Source of the DNA: SIG299 sp051880375
GTDB lineage: Bacteria > Bacillota > Clostridia > Lachnospirales > Lachnospiraceae
Direction of reading: 5' to 3'
DNA length: 64,000 nt
NCBI GenBank assembly: GCA_051880375.1
Contig: JBJENV010000003.1
Location: 1-64,000 of the forward strand
Shown: positions 33,606 through 42,416 of the stretch, one piece after another
Numbering within the stretch: the first letter of the stretch is position 1
Layout of the letters: every line of letters begins with the position of its first letter
Program-made: the position numbers and the translations under genes
The notes under the pieces: generated by a model
What the model was told of the DNA's origin: nothing
What the model saw: only the letters and a program-made list of their open reading frames with translations
Database searches by the model: none

Positions 33606-33999
33606 TGCAAATGCGAAAAGGGCTACAAAAACAGCTTTTGTTTATTTGCTGATATCAATTTTCTGTGCTTTATTCGGCGCAGTGTATGAAATGTTCAGCC
33701 ACGAGGTCTATTCCTTTTTTATGATTTATGCGTTTGCATTTCCGCTGATTGGCGGTACGCTGCCGTTCTTTATTCTACATTTGGCGCGTGCAAAGGTATA
33801 CCCAGATACATTTTCCGGAACGCTTTATCATTCCGGCATTGCAACCGTTACAGTCGGGAGCATCGTGCAAGGCATATTGGAGATCTATGGAACAACGAAT
33901 CTGTTGACGAAGTATTATTGGATGATCGGTTTTCTGCTCATTGGCAGCGGGAGCATTGCCTTTGGAGCTGCTCAAGAAGCTCAGATCACAAAATCGTGA
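33580..33999 (+). CDS. Small four-helix membrane protein of unknown function
   Basis: 139 residues from GTG 33580, five bases after AAGGAG. Four hydrophobic segments are visible (about 15-38, 45-68, 84-105 and 112-130). I do not recognise a family. It overlaps the 3' end of the NAGPA gene by 26 bases in another frame, so the two are translationally coupled. The stop codon lies within the stem of the terminator. An accessory role for the NAGPA-type protein is only a guess. Confidence 0.75.
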   Translation: MILYTSDIDANAKRATKTAFVYLLISIFCALFGAVYEMFSHEVYSFFMIYAFAFPLIGGTLPFFILHLARAKVYPDTFSGTLYHSGIATVTVGSIVQGILEIYGTTNLLTKYYWMIGFLLIGSGSIAFGAAQEAQITKS

Positions 34000-34027
34000 C
34001 CTGAGCTTCTTCTCTTGGACTGCTTTT
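33974..34027. terminator. Terminator between convergent genes
   Basis: AAGAAGCTCAG-ATCAC pairs with GTGAC-CTGAGCTTCTT around a short loop; TCTCTTGGACTGCTTTTTT follows on the plus strand. It overlaps the stop codon of the small membrane protein gene. Confidence 0.78.
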
Positions 34028-34037
34028 TTACAGCCCC

Positions 34038-34877
34038 TTACGTTACGCAGTTGCGGTATTGAAGAGGAGTCTGTCCGACGTTTTCCTTAAAGACCTTGCA
34101 AAAATAGTTGGTCTGGCTGTAGCCGCAGCGTCTGCTGACCTCTGAGACCGGTAAAAGTGTGGTCTGCAAAAGTTTTTTTGCATGGAGAATCCTTACCTCT
34201 GTCAGATATTTGATAAGGGTGATTCCTGTATCTGAGGTAAATTCACGGCTCAAGTGGCTGGCTGAGATGTGATACAGTTCAGCGATGGTCTCAATCCCGT
34301 TGATAGAGGCAAAATTGTTATTAATGTAATGGATAATTTCACGGTTTCGTTTGGAGTAATTCTCGCTGTTGTTCATATAGTGATAGTACAGACGGTTCAT
34401 AAAATCAAAGGCAAGGGAACTGGCGGTGCAGAAATTTGTAATGTGGCCGTTTTTCGTCTGGTTTATAATGTCAAGTAAGCATTGGACAGGGGCGCTGTCT
34501 TTGGAGAGCGTCAGAATGTTGGATGCTTTTTTTATAATCAGCTGATAATACTCTTCCATGTGCGTGCTCTGCACCAGAATATACATGAATTTCCACGGCT
34601 CCTGTTTTTTGGTGTTACAATAATAGCGTGTATCGCTTGGAATCGGAATAAACAGTGCATGAGACGGAAGTATTTCATATTCCCTGTCGCCGATGCACAG
34701 GATACCGCTTCCGCTGATGGTGTACTGAAACAAATAGCCGTTCAGCATCCGTTCCTTATTGTCATAATAGTATCCGGGACCAATCTGACATTCGATTCCC
34801 AGAGAAATCAGACGGATAATCGGGTCGGAAAGCTCCGTTAAAAACGGAAACGCATAGTGGTATAAATCCGTTGTCAT
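34038..34877 (-). CDS. AraC-family regulator next to GH43 genes
   Basis: 279 residues. The N-terminal cupin-like sensing domain (about 10-150; GYLFQYTISGSGILCIGDREYEILPSHALFIP) should bind a sugar. The C-terminal double helix-turn-helix is at about 180-279: INGIETIAELYHISASHLSREFTSDTGITLIKYLTEVRILHAKKLL and VSRRCGYSQTNYFCKVFKENVGQTPLQYR. It is divergent from the GH43 gene at 35099, and repeated TATCAAAA motifs lie between, so it is the likely activator of the GH43 pair. Confidence 0.93.
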   Translation of the reverse strand: MTTDLYHYAFPFLTELSDPIIRLISLGIECQIGPGYYYDNKERMLNGYLFQYTISGSGILCIGDREYEILPSHALFIPIPSDTRYYCNTKKQEPWKFMYILVQSTHMEEYYQLIIKKASNILTLSKDSAPVQCLLDIINQTKNGHITNFCTASSLAFDFMNRLYYHYMNNSENYSKRNREIIHYINNNFASINGIETIAELYHISASHLSREFTSDTGITLIKYLTEVRILHAKKLLQTTLLPVSEVSRRCGYSQTNYFCKVFKENVGQTPLQYRNCVT

Positions 34878-34917
34878 AGGTTCTCCTTTCGGAAATTTTC
34901 ATAGTATCACAAACACA

Positions 34918-35060
34918 TATCAAAATTATATCATTAATTTCATAGAAATGTCATCAAAAAAGTATCAAAACGGATAAAAATTTTGACATTGAAAAACAAA
35001 ATAGAAGTAAATATAATGAGATTTGGGGTATTAATTGCAAAGAGCAAAAAAATATCAAAA
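34918..35060. promoter_or_regulatory. Repeated TATCAAAA motifs in the AraC-GH43 intergenic region
   Basis: TATCAAAA occurs at 34918-34925, 34963-34970 and 35053-35060, with related ATCAAAAA near 34953. Spacing of the first two is 45 bases. They flank the GH43 promoter and are candidate regulator sites. Confidence 0.45.
34989..35017 (+). promoter_or_regulatory. Promoter of the GH43 gene
   Basis: TTGAAA (34989-34994), 17-base spacer, TATAAT (35012-35017). A nearby TTGACA at 34984 has too long a spacer (23 bases). Confidence 0.68.
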
Positions 35061-35098
35061 TGCAGTCAAAATTTTATCAACAGTAAGAGGAGGTTTCC

Positions 35099-37267
35099 AT
35101 GGGGGCAAAAAGGTATTTTGCGCGTGCTGTCTGTGCGGCAGGTGCAATAGGATTAATGGTTGCAGGGATGCCGGAGAAAATGGCAGCTGCAGAAGAACTT
35201 TCGCAACCGGTTCTGCTTTATGATTTTGAAGAAGAGGATGCTTCAAGTAAAAGCGTGACGGATAAGGCGGGGGCAAATTCCGCCGCTTTAAAAGGAAGAA
35301 CGTCAATCAAGTATTCAGAAGAACGGGAATCCAATGTTCTGTACTTTGCAGGAGGAAACTCTTATCTGGAATTTCCGCAGGGCTTTTTTGACGGCAGGGA
35401 TACGATGACAATTTCGATGGATGTTTGTTCCCTGATGGAAAATGAAAACTTTTTCACCGTGGCAATCGGTAACGATTCCAATGAATATCTGTTTCTGCGA
35501 ACAAGAAGCGGAGAATGCCGTTACGCAATTACAAAAGGCTCGTGGGGCGCAGAAGAGGATGTAATAGCAACCGGTAAGTATAAAGAAAACTGGACAAATG
35601 TAACACTGGTCCTGACACCGGAAAAAATGCAGCTCTATATTAATGGTGAGCTTGCGGATGTGCAGGAGGGGTTATCAACTAAGATTTCGGATTTCGGAAC
35701 AAATGTCACCGGGTATCTTGGAAAATCCTTTTACTCCGGAGACGCATATTTTAAAGGCTACATAGATAACGTTGCAGTATATGAGGAGGCATTGACAGCA
35801 ATGGAAATTTCGAAGATGAATGGTGTGACGTTGGCACCGTTTCGGGGAGTAAAAAGCAAGAACGATATCGCATCGGTGATTACCTGGAAGGCAGACAAAG
35901 AAACAAGAAAGCTAGTGGTTTATGTCAGTAAAAGTAATACAGCAAACCGGGAGATGGCAGAACTTACCTTCCTGCTGCAGGAAAATGCGTGTTTAGTCGG
36001 GGCGGATGCTATTTTGGTGCCGTATGGCGAGAACGTAGAAGTGGATTTTTCCGTACAGAATGACGGAACGGAAGAACTTCAGACCTGGGAAGTGACGGCG
36101 GTACTCTGCAACAATCCGGTCATTCCGGGACAGTATGCGGACCCGGATATTGATGTGTTTGGAAATAAGTACTATCTGTATATGACAACGGATGGCTTTG
36201 CCGGCTGGTCGGGGACGAAGTTTCACGTATTTTCCTCGGAAAATCTGGTAGACTGGACCGATGAAGGCGTGATTTTGGACGTGGCAGGCGATGATGTAGC
36301 ATGGTCGGTCGGAAGTGCGTGGGCGCCATCCATAGAAGAAAAGAACGGTAAGTATTACTTCTATTTCTGTGCAAAAAAGCCGTCGGGGGATTCCTGTATC
36401 GGAGTGGCAGTGGCAGACAGTCCGACCGGACCGTTTACCGCAATGCCGGAGCCGCTGATGACCGTGGAGATGTGTAAGGAACAGAATGTTACGATGGGAC
36501 AGGCGATTGACCCGTCAATATTTACTGATGACGACGGAACTTCGTACCTGTTGTTTGGAAACGGTGCGGCAGCGGTAGTAAAATTGAATGACGATATGGT
36601 CAGCGTGGATTTATCTACCTTACAGAATTATCGTGGAGTGACGGAATTCCGTGAAGCGATTACCGTAACAAAGAGAAACGGCATTTATCATTTTACCTGG
36701 TCATGTGATGACACCGGAAGTGAAAATTATCATGTAAATTACGGAACCTCCGACAGCATTTTCGGACGGATTACCTATCAGTATACGATACTTGAAAAAC
36801 AAAGCGAGCAGGATATTTTAGGAACCGGACATCACAGCATTCTGCAGATTCCGGGAGAGGATGAATACTATATTGTATATCATCGCTTCTTTACACCGCT
36901 CGGATATTTCTCGGACGGAACCGGACATCATCGTGAAACATGTATCGATGTGCTGAAGTTTGATGAGACAACCGGACTGATGCTTCCTGCAACTCCTACA
37001 TTAGAGGGCGTTGCGGAAAGAATTCTGCCAAAGCCGGTGTCAGAGGCAGTACCGGAGCCTACCAAAGTACTGGAACCGACAAAGCCGGCAGAAGAAAATC
37101 CGACGCAGACACCGTTGGAAGATAAAAATGAGGATGCTTCAACACCGACAGCGGTGGGGCCTCAGGAAAAGAGCGGCATCGGAGGAATTCTGTTTGGAGC
37201 TGGAATTGCAGTTGCTGCAGCGGCAGGAGCTGTGGCTGCATGGTTAAAATTACGGAAAAAGAAATAA
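35099..37267 (+). CDS. Surface-anchored LamG-GH43 glycoside hydrolase
   Basis: 722 residues. A signal peptide (cleavage near AAAEE, about 31), a LamG/concanavalin-like domain (about 37-235) with FKGYIDNVAVYEEALTAMEI, a beta-rich linker domain (about 240-340), and a GH43 five-blade propeller (about 343-655). Likely catalytic residues: base Asp in QYADPDIDVFGNKYYLY, pKa modulator Asp in QAIDPSIFTDDDGTSYLLFG and acid Glu in EFREAITVTKRNGIYHF. A Pro/Thr-rich linker and a C-terminal membrane helix with Lys-rich tail (WLKLRKKK) end it; there is no LPXTG. Likely an arabinofuranosidase or xylosidase on the outer face. The GH43-like lipoprotein gene follows after 14 bases. Confidence 0.9.
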   Translation: MGAKRYFARAVCAAGAIGLMVAGMPEKMAAAEELSQPVLLYDFEEEDASSKSVTDKAGANSAALKGRTSIKYSEERESNVLYFAGGNSYLEFPQGFFDGRDTMTISMDVCSLMENENFFTVAIGNDSNEYLFLRTRSGECRYAITKGSWGAEEDVIATGKYKENWTNVTLVLTPEKMQLYINGELADVQEGLSTKISDFGTNVTGYLGKSFYSGDAYFKGYIDNVAVYEEALTAMEISKMNGVTLAPFRGVKSKNDIASVITWKADKETRKLVVYVSKSNTANREMAELTFLLQENACLVGADAILVPYGENVEVDFSVQNDGTEELQTWEVTAVLCNNPVIPGQYADPDIDVFGNKYYLYMTTDGFAGWSGTKFHVFSSENLVDWTDEGVILDVAGDDVAWSVGSAWAPSIEEKNGKYYFYFCAKKPSGDSCIGVAVADSPTGPFTAMPEPLMTVEMCKEQNVTMGQAIDPSIFTDDDGTSYLLFGNGAAAVVKLNDDMVSVDLSTLQNYRGVTEFREAITVTKRNGIYHFTWSCDDTGSENYHVNYGTSDSIFGRITYQYTILEKQSEQDILGTGHHSILQIPGEDEYYIVYHRFFTPLGYFSDGTGHHRETCIDVLKFDETTGLMLPATPTLEGVAERILPKPVSEAVPEPTKVLEPTKPAEENPTQTPLEDKNEDASTPTAVGPQEKSGIGGILFGAGIAVAAAAGAVAAWLKLRKKK

Positions 37268-37281
37268 AGAAGGATTATCAT

Positions 37282-38709
37282 ATGAAGAAAAACAGAATAG
37301 CTGCTCTGCGCAGCATAGGAATAACGGTATTCTGTCTGTTGCTCTGTACGGCGGGCTGCGGTACTTCACAGCAGAGTAAAGGGGAAGAAGGGAACCCCGC
37401 GGAAACGGTGACTGGTGTACCGGATAAAATGCTGCCGGAAGACCTGACACCGACACCGGAACCGATTTCTACGAGTACACCGACGCCGGAACAGCTTCCG
37501 GAGCAGTTGACAAAAGATTATGAGGCATTGTCTGTCCGGGATGCGGAGGGTATCAAAGGAAACATACATCTGGAGACCAGAGGAAAGCACGGTTCTGTCA
37601 TTACGTGGGAATCCTCTCATCCGGAAATTATCTCGGATAAAGAGGTGGAAAACCCGGGATACGATTCGACTCCGGCGGGTATTGTCATAAGGCAGTCAGA
37701 CGATGTCAAGGTAATCCTGACAGCGACGCTTACCTATGAGGGTGCTGTTTTACAGAAGAAATTTGAGGTAACTGTACTTGCGGCACCTGACGAAAAGAAA
37801 TATACTGATTACTTATTTGCCTATTTTACCGGAAATGAGGCAGGACAGGAAGCCATTTCGATTTCTGTCAGCAGAGATGCATATCAGTGGGAGGAGCTAA
37901 ACGGCGGCAAGCCGATTCTTACTTCAACACTTGGCACAAAGGGGCTTCGCGATCCGTTTATTATCCGCTCTGCAGAGGGTGATTGTTTTTTCCTGATTGC
38001 TACGGATTTATGTATAGCATCAGACGGGGACTGGTGGAAAGCACAGACGAACGGAAGTCAGTCGATTATGATTTGGGAATCGGAGGACCTGGTAAATTGG
38101 TCGGAACAAAGGATGCTGGAAATCAATCTTGTGACAGCGGGCTGTACTTGGGCACCGGAAGCCTATTATGACAAAAAAACCGGAGAATACCTTGTATTCT
38201 GGGCTTCGAGAGTCAGTACGGATCATTACGCAAAACAGAGCATTTATTATGTGAAAACAAGAGATTTTTATACATTTACTTATCCGGAGCTTTGGATGGA
38301 TTATCCGTATGACACGATTGACGCTACCGTTATTGAGGAGGGCGATTATTATTACCGCTTTACCAAGTATGAGGAGAAGAGCCTTGTAATTATGGAGCGG
38401 GCGGAGTCGCTTCTCGGAGAATGGACAATCGTTGAATCCGGCATGCTGGCGAAGCAGGGCGGTGTGGAAGGTCCATGTTGCTTTGCCGTAAACGAAGATG
38501 ATATTGTAGACGGCAACAGATATATCCTCCTGCTTGACAGTTATGGGGGAATCGGCTACTACATGATGGAAATGAAGGAGCTGGCAGGCGGAGAGATGGC
38601 AAGAAAGAGAAAAGGAGCTTCGCTTCCTGCTTCCAAGCCAAGGCACGGTACAGTAATTCCTCTGACAGAGGAGGAATATGAAAGAGTAGTAGCTGCTTAC
38701 GGAAACTGA
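37282..38709 (+). CDS. GH43-like lipoprotein with atrophied Ig domain
   Basis: 475 residues from ATG 37282 (MKKNRIAALRS). Lipobox LCTAGC gives a lipid-anchored Cys near residue 25. A Thr/Pro linker, then a bacterial atrophied Ig-type domain (about 70-180; GSVITWESSHPEIIS, FEVTVLAAP), then a GH43-like propeller (about 190-455): FAYFTGNE, GLRDPFIIRSAEGDCFFLIATDL, CTWAPEAYYDKKTGEYLVFWAS, IDATVIEEGDYYYRFTK. The GLRDP Asp and DATVIEE Asp/Glu match GH43 positions. It likely works with the upstream enzyme on arabinoxylan- or arabinan-like glycans. ATG is preceded by AAGAAGGATTATC. Confidence 0.86.
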   Translation: MKKNRIAALRSIGITVFCLLLCTAGCGTSQQSKGEEGNPAETVTGVPDKMLPEDLTPTPEPISTSTPTPEQLPEQLTKDYEALSVRDAEGIKGNIHLETRGKHGSVITWESSHPEIISDKEVENPGYDSTPAGIVIRQSDDVKVILTATLTYEGAVLQKKFEVTVLAAPDEKKYTDYLFAYFTGNEAGQEAISISVSRDAYQWEELNGGKPILTSTLGTKGLRDPFIIRSAEGDCFFLIATDLCIASDGDWWKAQTNGSQSIMIWESEDLVNWSEQRMLEINLVTAGCTWAPEAYYDKKTGEYLVFWASRVSTDHYAKQSIYYVKTRDFYTFTYPELWMDYPYDTIDATVIEEGDYYYRFTKYEEKSLVIMERAESLLGEWTIVESGMLAKQGGVEGPCCFAVNEDDIVDGNRYILLLDSYGGIGYYMMEMKELAGGEMARKRKGASLPASKPRHGTVIPLTEEEYERVVAAYGN

Positions 38710-38770
38710 CATAGAAAAGAAGAGAAAACAGACGGGGATACAGCAGAGAAAGGTCTACTTCTGATATAAA

Positions 38771-38825
38771 AAATGGCTGCCGCACCTATGATTTTTCAAT
38801 CATAAATGCGACAGCCGCTTTTTTA
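38771..38825. terminator. Bidirectional terminator after the GH43 pair
   Basis: GGCTGCCGCA and TGCGACAGCC pair around an AT-rich region with an inner ATGATT/AATCAT stem. A-run and T-run flank it, serving the converging LysM gene too. Confidence 0.85.
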
Positions 38826-38831
38826 TGTACT

Positions 38832-39563
38832 TTATTCCGGAATGACAAGCTTCATGCCCGGGAAAATCAGGTCAGGATTTGAGATAATATCCTTGTTTGC
38901 TTCATAAATGCTCTTCCAGAGAGATTCCTTACCAAGTGTGGCCTTGGCAATGCTTCTTAAATAGTCACCGCGTACTACGGTATAGGTTCCGTTTTCATAG
39001 GTTCCGGAAGCCGGTTTCTGCTCGGTGTCCTTGGTATCGGTAGCAGGAGCTGCAGCTTCTTTTAATACATACTGGATAGCGTAGATATTCGGAGTCTTTA
39101 CGGAATCGTTGTCATAATCGGAAGGAGTACCGACAACAATCGTATTGGCACCTGCGGTTAACTGAATATATACCTTGTATTCCTGGAAGGTATCCCAGTC
39201 AGCAGCTGTGGTCAGGTTGATGTTCTTGGTCAGAGAACCATTTACATCAAGATTCATCTTACGGGCAGAAGAGCCTTCCTTTGCGGTATAAACTACGCGA
39301 AGCTCATACTTGCCGGCGGTTTCCACATTCACATGGAAGATAACCTTACCGTCTGCATTAGCGGACTTTAAGCCGATGTAGCCATAGGCTTCGTCGTATA
39401 AAGCGTGGTCGGTCTTTTCTGTAGCATCATCCAGTCCGGTGAGATTTTCCTCTCCTACCTCTACAGCATAGAGTGTGGTGACATCTTCCTCTGCGTGAGC
39501 CGTAACTGCAGTCGGAGCAAGCAGGAGGCAGAAAGCTAAAACAGCACATAACAATTTTTTCAT
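38832..39563 (-). CDS. Secreted CBM6/35-like and LysM protein
   Basis: 243 residues. A signal peptide (cleavage after AHA, residue 24), a carbohydrate-binding beta-sandwich at about 30-168 (YGYIGLKSANADGKVIFHVNVETAGKYELRVVYTA, then ANTIVVGTPSDYDNDSVKTPNIYAIQYVL) of the CBM6/35 kind, a short linker and a C-terminal LysM (about 193-243, YTVVRGDYLRSIAKATLGKESLWKSIYEANKDII). LysM should hold it on peptidoglycan while the other domain binds polysaccharide, so it may tether glycans to the cell. No catalytic domain is present. AGGATGTTATGCT precedes the ATG. Confidence 0.85.
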   Translation of the reverse strand: MKKLLCAVLAFCLLLAPTAVTAHAEEDVTTLYAVEVGEENLTGLDDATEKTDHALYDEAYGYIGLKSANADGKVIFHVNVETAGKYELRVVYTAKEGSSARKMNLDVNGSLTKNINLTTAADWDTFQEYKVYIQLTAGANTIVVGTPSDYDNDSVKTPNIYAIQYVLKEAAAPATDTKDTEQKPASGTYENGTYTVVRGDYLRSIAKATLGKESLWKSIYEANKDIISNPDLIFPGMKLVIPE

Positions 39564-39607
39564 AGCATAACATCCTTTCTAATCATTAATATTGTGATGA
39601 TACTATT

Positions 39608-39636
39608 ATTGTATCGTAAATTATGCTGTTTTTCAA
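39608..39636 (-). promoter_or_regulatory. Promoter of the CBM-LysM gene
   Basis: Minus strand: TTGAAA (39636-39631), 17-base spacer, TACAAT (39613-39608). Confidence 0.65.
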
Positions 39637-39674
39637 TCACAAGTTTGTGAGATTTTTGGTAAGTTTGCATAAAA

Positions 39675-42110
39675 CTATCCCATGATGACCTCAACCTGAT
39701 ACTCTGTTTTTCCTTTTCTGTAAGGGATTACGGTTCCTTCTACGGTTTCACCGTCTACAATGAGCTGCTTGATACCCTTCTGCACGTTGTCCGGATTCTT
39801 TACCGTGATGTGATAAAGGGCATCACGGTACTTTCTTGTTAAGGTAAAGCCGCCGAAGCCGTCCGGCAGGCAAGGATTGATGGAAAGGCCGGTATGCGTC
39901 GGATAAACACCCAGAATATACTGCGAGATGTTGACAAAGGTCCATGCTGCCGTACCGGTAAGCCAGCTGTTCTTTGCTTCACCATGGAACTTTGCATCGG
40001 CGCCCGCAATCATCTGTGAGTACACGTAAGGCTCGGTGCGGTGGATTTCGCTGATGTCCTCTAAGTACGACGGGCAGGTCTTGCGGTAAATTTCAAATGC
40101 ACGGTCACCTCTGCCGAGTACGGTTTCGGCAATCGAAACCCACGGATTGTTGTGACAGAAGATACCTGCGTTTTCCTTATATCCCGGCGGATAGGAAGAA
40201 ACTTCGCCAAGCTCTAAGTGATACCTTGTGTATGCCGGTTGTAAAATCATCACACCGTATTTCGTATCCAGACGGTCTTTTACGGAATTGAGCGCTTTCT
40301 CTGCAAGCCCTTCCTTCACACCGACACCGGCAAGGACACAGAAGCCCTGCGGCTCGATGAAAATCTGACCTTCTTCGCATTCTTTCGAGCCGACCTTATG
40401 ACCGTAGGCATCGTAAGCGCGGACAAACCAGTCGCCGTCCCAGCCGTCTGCGAGGATGGCATCGTACATCTTCCCTACTTCTTCGCGCGCGTAAGCGGCT
40501 TCCTTTTCGTCATCGAGCAGTTCGCAAAGTTCGGCATATTCTTCGCCGTATTTGACAAACATACCTGCAATGAAAACGGATTCCGCAACCGGTCCTTCAC
40601 TCGGGCCGAAGGTCTGGAACGATTCGCCCGGATGCTCCGAGAAGCAGTTTAAGTTAAGGCAGTCATTCCAGTCGGCACGGCCGATTAACGGAAGCTTGTG
40701 TGGACCCTTGTGGGTTACGATATAGTCAAAGGAACGCTTTAAGTGGTTCATCAAAGGCGTTGCCTTCTGCCAGTCGTTATCAAACGGTACGTTTTCTTTT
40801 AAAATCGACAAATCGCCGGTTTCGCGGACATAAGCACCGGTACCTGCAATAAGCCAGAGCGGGTCATCGTTGAAACCGCTTCCGATGTCGGAGTTGCCCT
40901 TCTTTGTGAGCGGCTGGTACTGATGATAAGCGCTGCCGTCTTCAAACTGCGTGGAAGCGATGTCGATGATACGCTCCCTTGCGCGGTCCGGAATCAGGTG
41001 TACGAAGCCGAGCAGATCCTGACACGAGTCACGGAAACCCATGCCTCTGCCGATGCCGGATTCGTAGTACGAAGCGGAACGGGACATGTTAAACGTTACC
41101 ATACACTGATACTGGTTCCAGATGTTGACCATGCGGTTGACGTTTTCGTCTTCGGACTCCACATGGTAACGGGACAGAAGCTCATCCCAGTATGCCTTCA
41201 GCTCTGCAAGAGCAGCGTCCACATCCGCATCGGTCTGATATTTTGCAAGCAGTTCGTCTGCCGGCTTTTTATTAATCACGTTCTTTGCTTCCCACTTGTC
41301 ATCCTCCGGATTTTCCACATAGCCAAGGACAAAAACAAGAGTTTTTGTTTCGCCCGGCTTCAGGGTGAGATTAATCTGGTGGGAGGCAATCGGAGACCAG
41401 CCGCTGGCTACGGTGTTCTTTGCCTGTCCGTTTTCTACGACCTCCGGGTGGTCCGCACCATTGTACATGCCGAGAAAATCGTCACGAATCGTATCAAAGC
41501 CGTCTATCGGATGATTGACCGAAAACAGCGCATAGTGGTTGCGGCGCTCGCGGTATTCGGTCTTGTGATAAAGCGTGGAGCCGACAATTTCAACTTCGCC
41601 GCAGCTTAAGTTTCTCTGGAAGTTCTTCATATCATCGTCGGCATTCCAAAGACACCACTCGACATAGGAAAACAGGGAAAGAGTCTTTTCTCCCTGTGTG
41701 TTATTTGTGATGGATAACTGATTGATTTCGCAGTTGTCCTTACACGGAACAAAAGCAAGCAGGGAAGCGGTCACGCCGTTTTTGGAAGAAGTAAAGCGGC
41801 TGTAGCCGATGCCGTGACGGCACTCGTAGGAATCGAGCGGGGTTTTGGTCGGCTGCCAGCCCGGATTCCAGATGGTGTCACCGTCTTTTATGTAATAGTA
41901 CTTTCCGTTGCTGTCGTACGGAACGTTGTTATAGCGATAACGTGTCAGACGAAGAAGCTTTGCGTCCTTATAAAAAGAGTAGCCGCCGCAGGTGTTGGAG
42001 ATTAAGGAGAAAAACTCGCGGGAGCCAAGGTAGTTAATCCACGGCAATGGGGTTTTTGGAGTCGTAATCACATATTCCTTTGCCGCGTCGTCGAAATAAC
42101 CGAATTTCAT
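39675..42110 (-). CDS. Cellobiose phosphorylase (GH94)
   Basis: 811 residues, the usual length, starting MKFGYFDDAAKEYVITTPKTPLPWINYLG at ATG 42110, seven bases after AGGAGG. It has no signal peptide and works in the cytoplasm, splitting cellobiose with phosphate into glucose 1-phosphate and glucose. Motifs include GIGRGMGFRDSCQDLLGF, the catalytic Asp region PLIGRADWNDCLNLNCF and the C-terminal GTAAWTFVNISQYILGVYPTHTGLSINPCLP. The length and N-terminus favour cellobiose over cellodextrin or chitobiose phosphorylase, but specificity needs assay. It saves ATP in anaerobes. Structured DNA lies in its leader. Confidence 0.93.
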   Translation of the reverse strand: MKFGYFDDAAKEYVITTPKTPLPWINYLGSREFFSLISNTCGGYSFYKDAKLLRLTRYRYNNVPYDSNGKYYYIKDGDTIWNPGWQPTKTPLDSYECRHGIGYSRFTSSKNGVTASLLAFVPCKDNCEINQLSITNNTQGEKTLSLFSYVEWCLWNADDDMKNFQRNLSCGEVEIVGSTLYHKTEYRERRNHYALFSVNHPIDGFDTIRDDFLGMYNGADHPEVVENGQAKNTVASGWSPIASHQINLTLKPGETKTLVFVLGYVENPEDDKWEAKNVINKKPADELLAKYQTDADVDAALAELKAYWDELLSRYHVESEDENVNRMVNIWNQYQCMVTFNMSRSASYYESGIGRGMGFRDSCQDLLGFVHLIPDRARERIIDIASTQFEDGSAYHQYQPLTKKGNSDIGSGFNDDPLWLIAGTGAYVRETGDLSILKENVPFDNDWQKATPLMNHLKRSFDYIVTHKGPHKLPLIGRADWNDCLNLNCFSEHPGESFQTFGPSEGPVAESVFIAGMFVKYGEEYAELCELLDDEKEAAYAREEVGKMYDAILADGWDGDWFVRAYDAYGHKVGSKECEEGQIFIEPQGFCVLAGVGVKEGLAEKALNSVKDRLDTKYGVMILQPAYTRYHLELGEVSSYPPGYKENAGIFCHNNPWVSIAETVLGRGDRAFEIYRKTCPSYLEDISEIHRTEPYVYSQMIAGADAKFHGEAKNSWLTGTAAWTFVNISQYILGVYPTHTGLSINPCLPDGFGGFTLTRKYRDALYHITVKNPDNVQKGIKQLIVDGETVEGTVIPYRKGKTEYQVEVIMG

Positions 42111-42137
42111 AAACAATCCTCCTAGTTTCATGATAAT

Positions 42138-42212
42138 CAGAAAACGTAGTTTTCTGTTATATCCGGAGGAAAATGCCCGCCCGATTATGCGGGCAGAGGA
42201 TTTATCCTCCTT
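42138..42212 (-). promoter_or_regulatory. Two stem-loops in the cellobiose phosphorylase leader
   Basis: CAGAAAAC-GTA-GTTTTCTG (42138-42156) is a perfect palindrome. Next to it, 42164-42212 forms a larger hairpin with GGAGGA/TCCTCC at the base and GCCCGC/GCGGGC inside. Both lie 28 to 102 bases before the gene. They could be an operator and an RNA hairpin; neither has a clear T-run. The rest of the interval to 42340 shows nothing else clear. Confidence 0.5.
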
Positions 42213-42346
42213 GTTATGATATAGAATTTCATAATCACAGTATAACGGTATTTCGACAAGAAAACAACAGGAATTATTCTTCCACGAAAGCAGAAAAAAA
42301 TATAGGTGGAATACAAAATTCAATTCATGCTTGAATTTTAACAACG

Positions 42347-42384
42347 ATGCATGCATGGAAATCAAGTAATAAATGATATATAAT
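42347..42384 (+). promoter_or_regulatory. Promoter of the XRE-ABC operon with palindrome
   Basis: TATAAT at 42379-42384 has TGGAAA 17 bases upstream. ATGCATGCAT (42347-42356), a perfect palindrome, sits at the upstream edge and could bind the HTH protein encoded next. Confidence 0.5.
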
Positions 42385-42416
42385 ACAAACAGAAATTGAT
42401 ATTGTAGGAGGAACGC

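Noticed and set aside
34984..35017. TTGACA at 34984 as the -35 box of the GH43 promoter
   Set aside because: The spacer to TATAAT would be 23 bases; TTGAAA at 34989 gives 17.
42111..42365. 85-residue N-terminal extension of cellobiose phosphorylase
   Set aside because: It crosses the hairpin leader; AGGAGG and the family N-terminus place the start at 42110.
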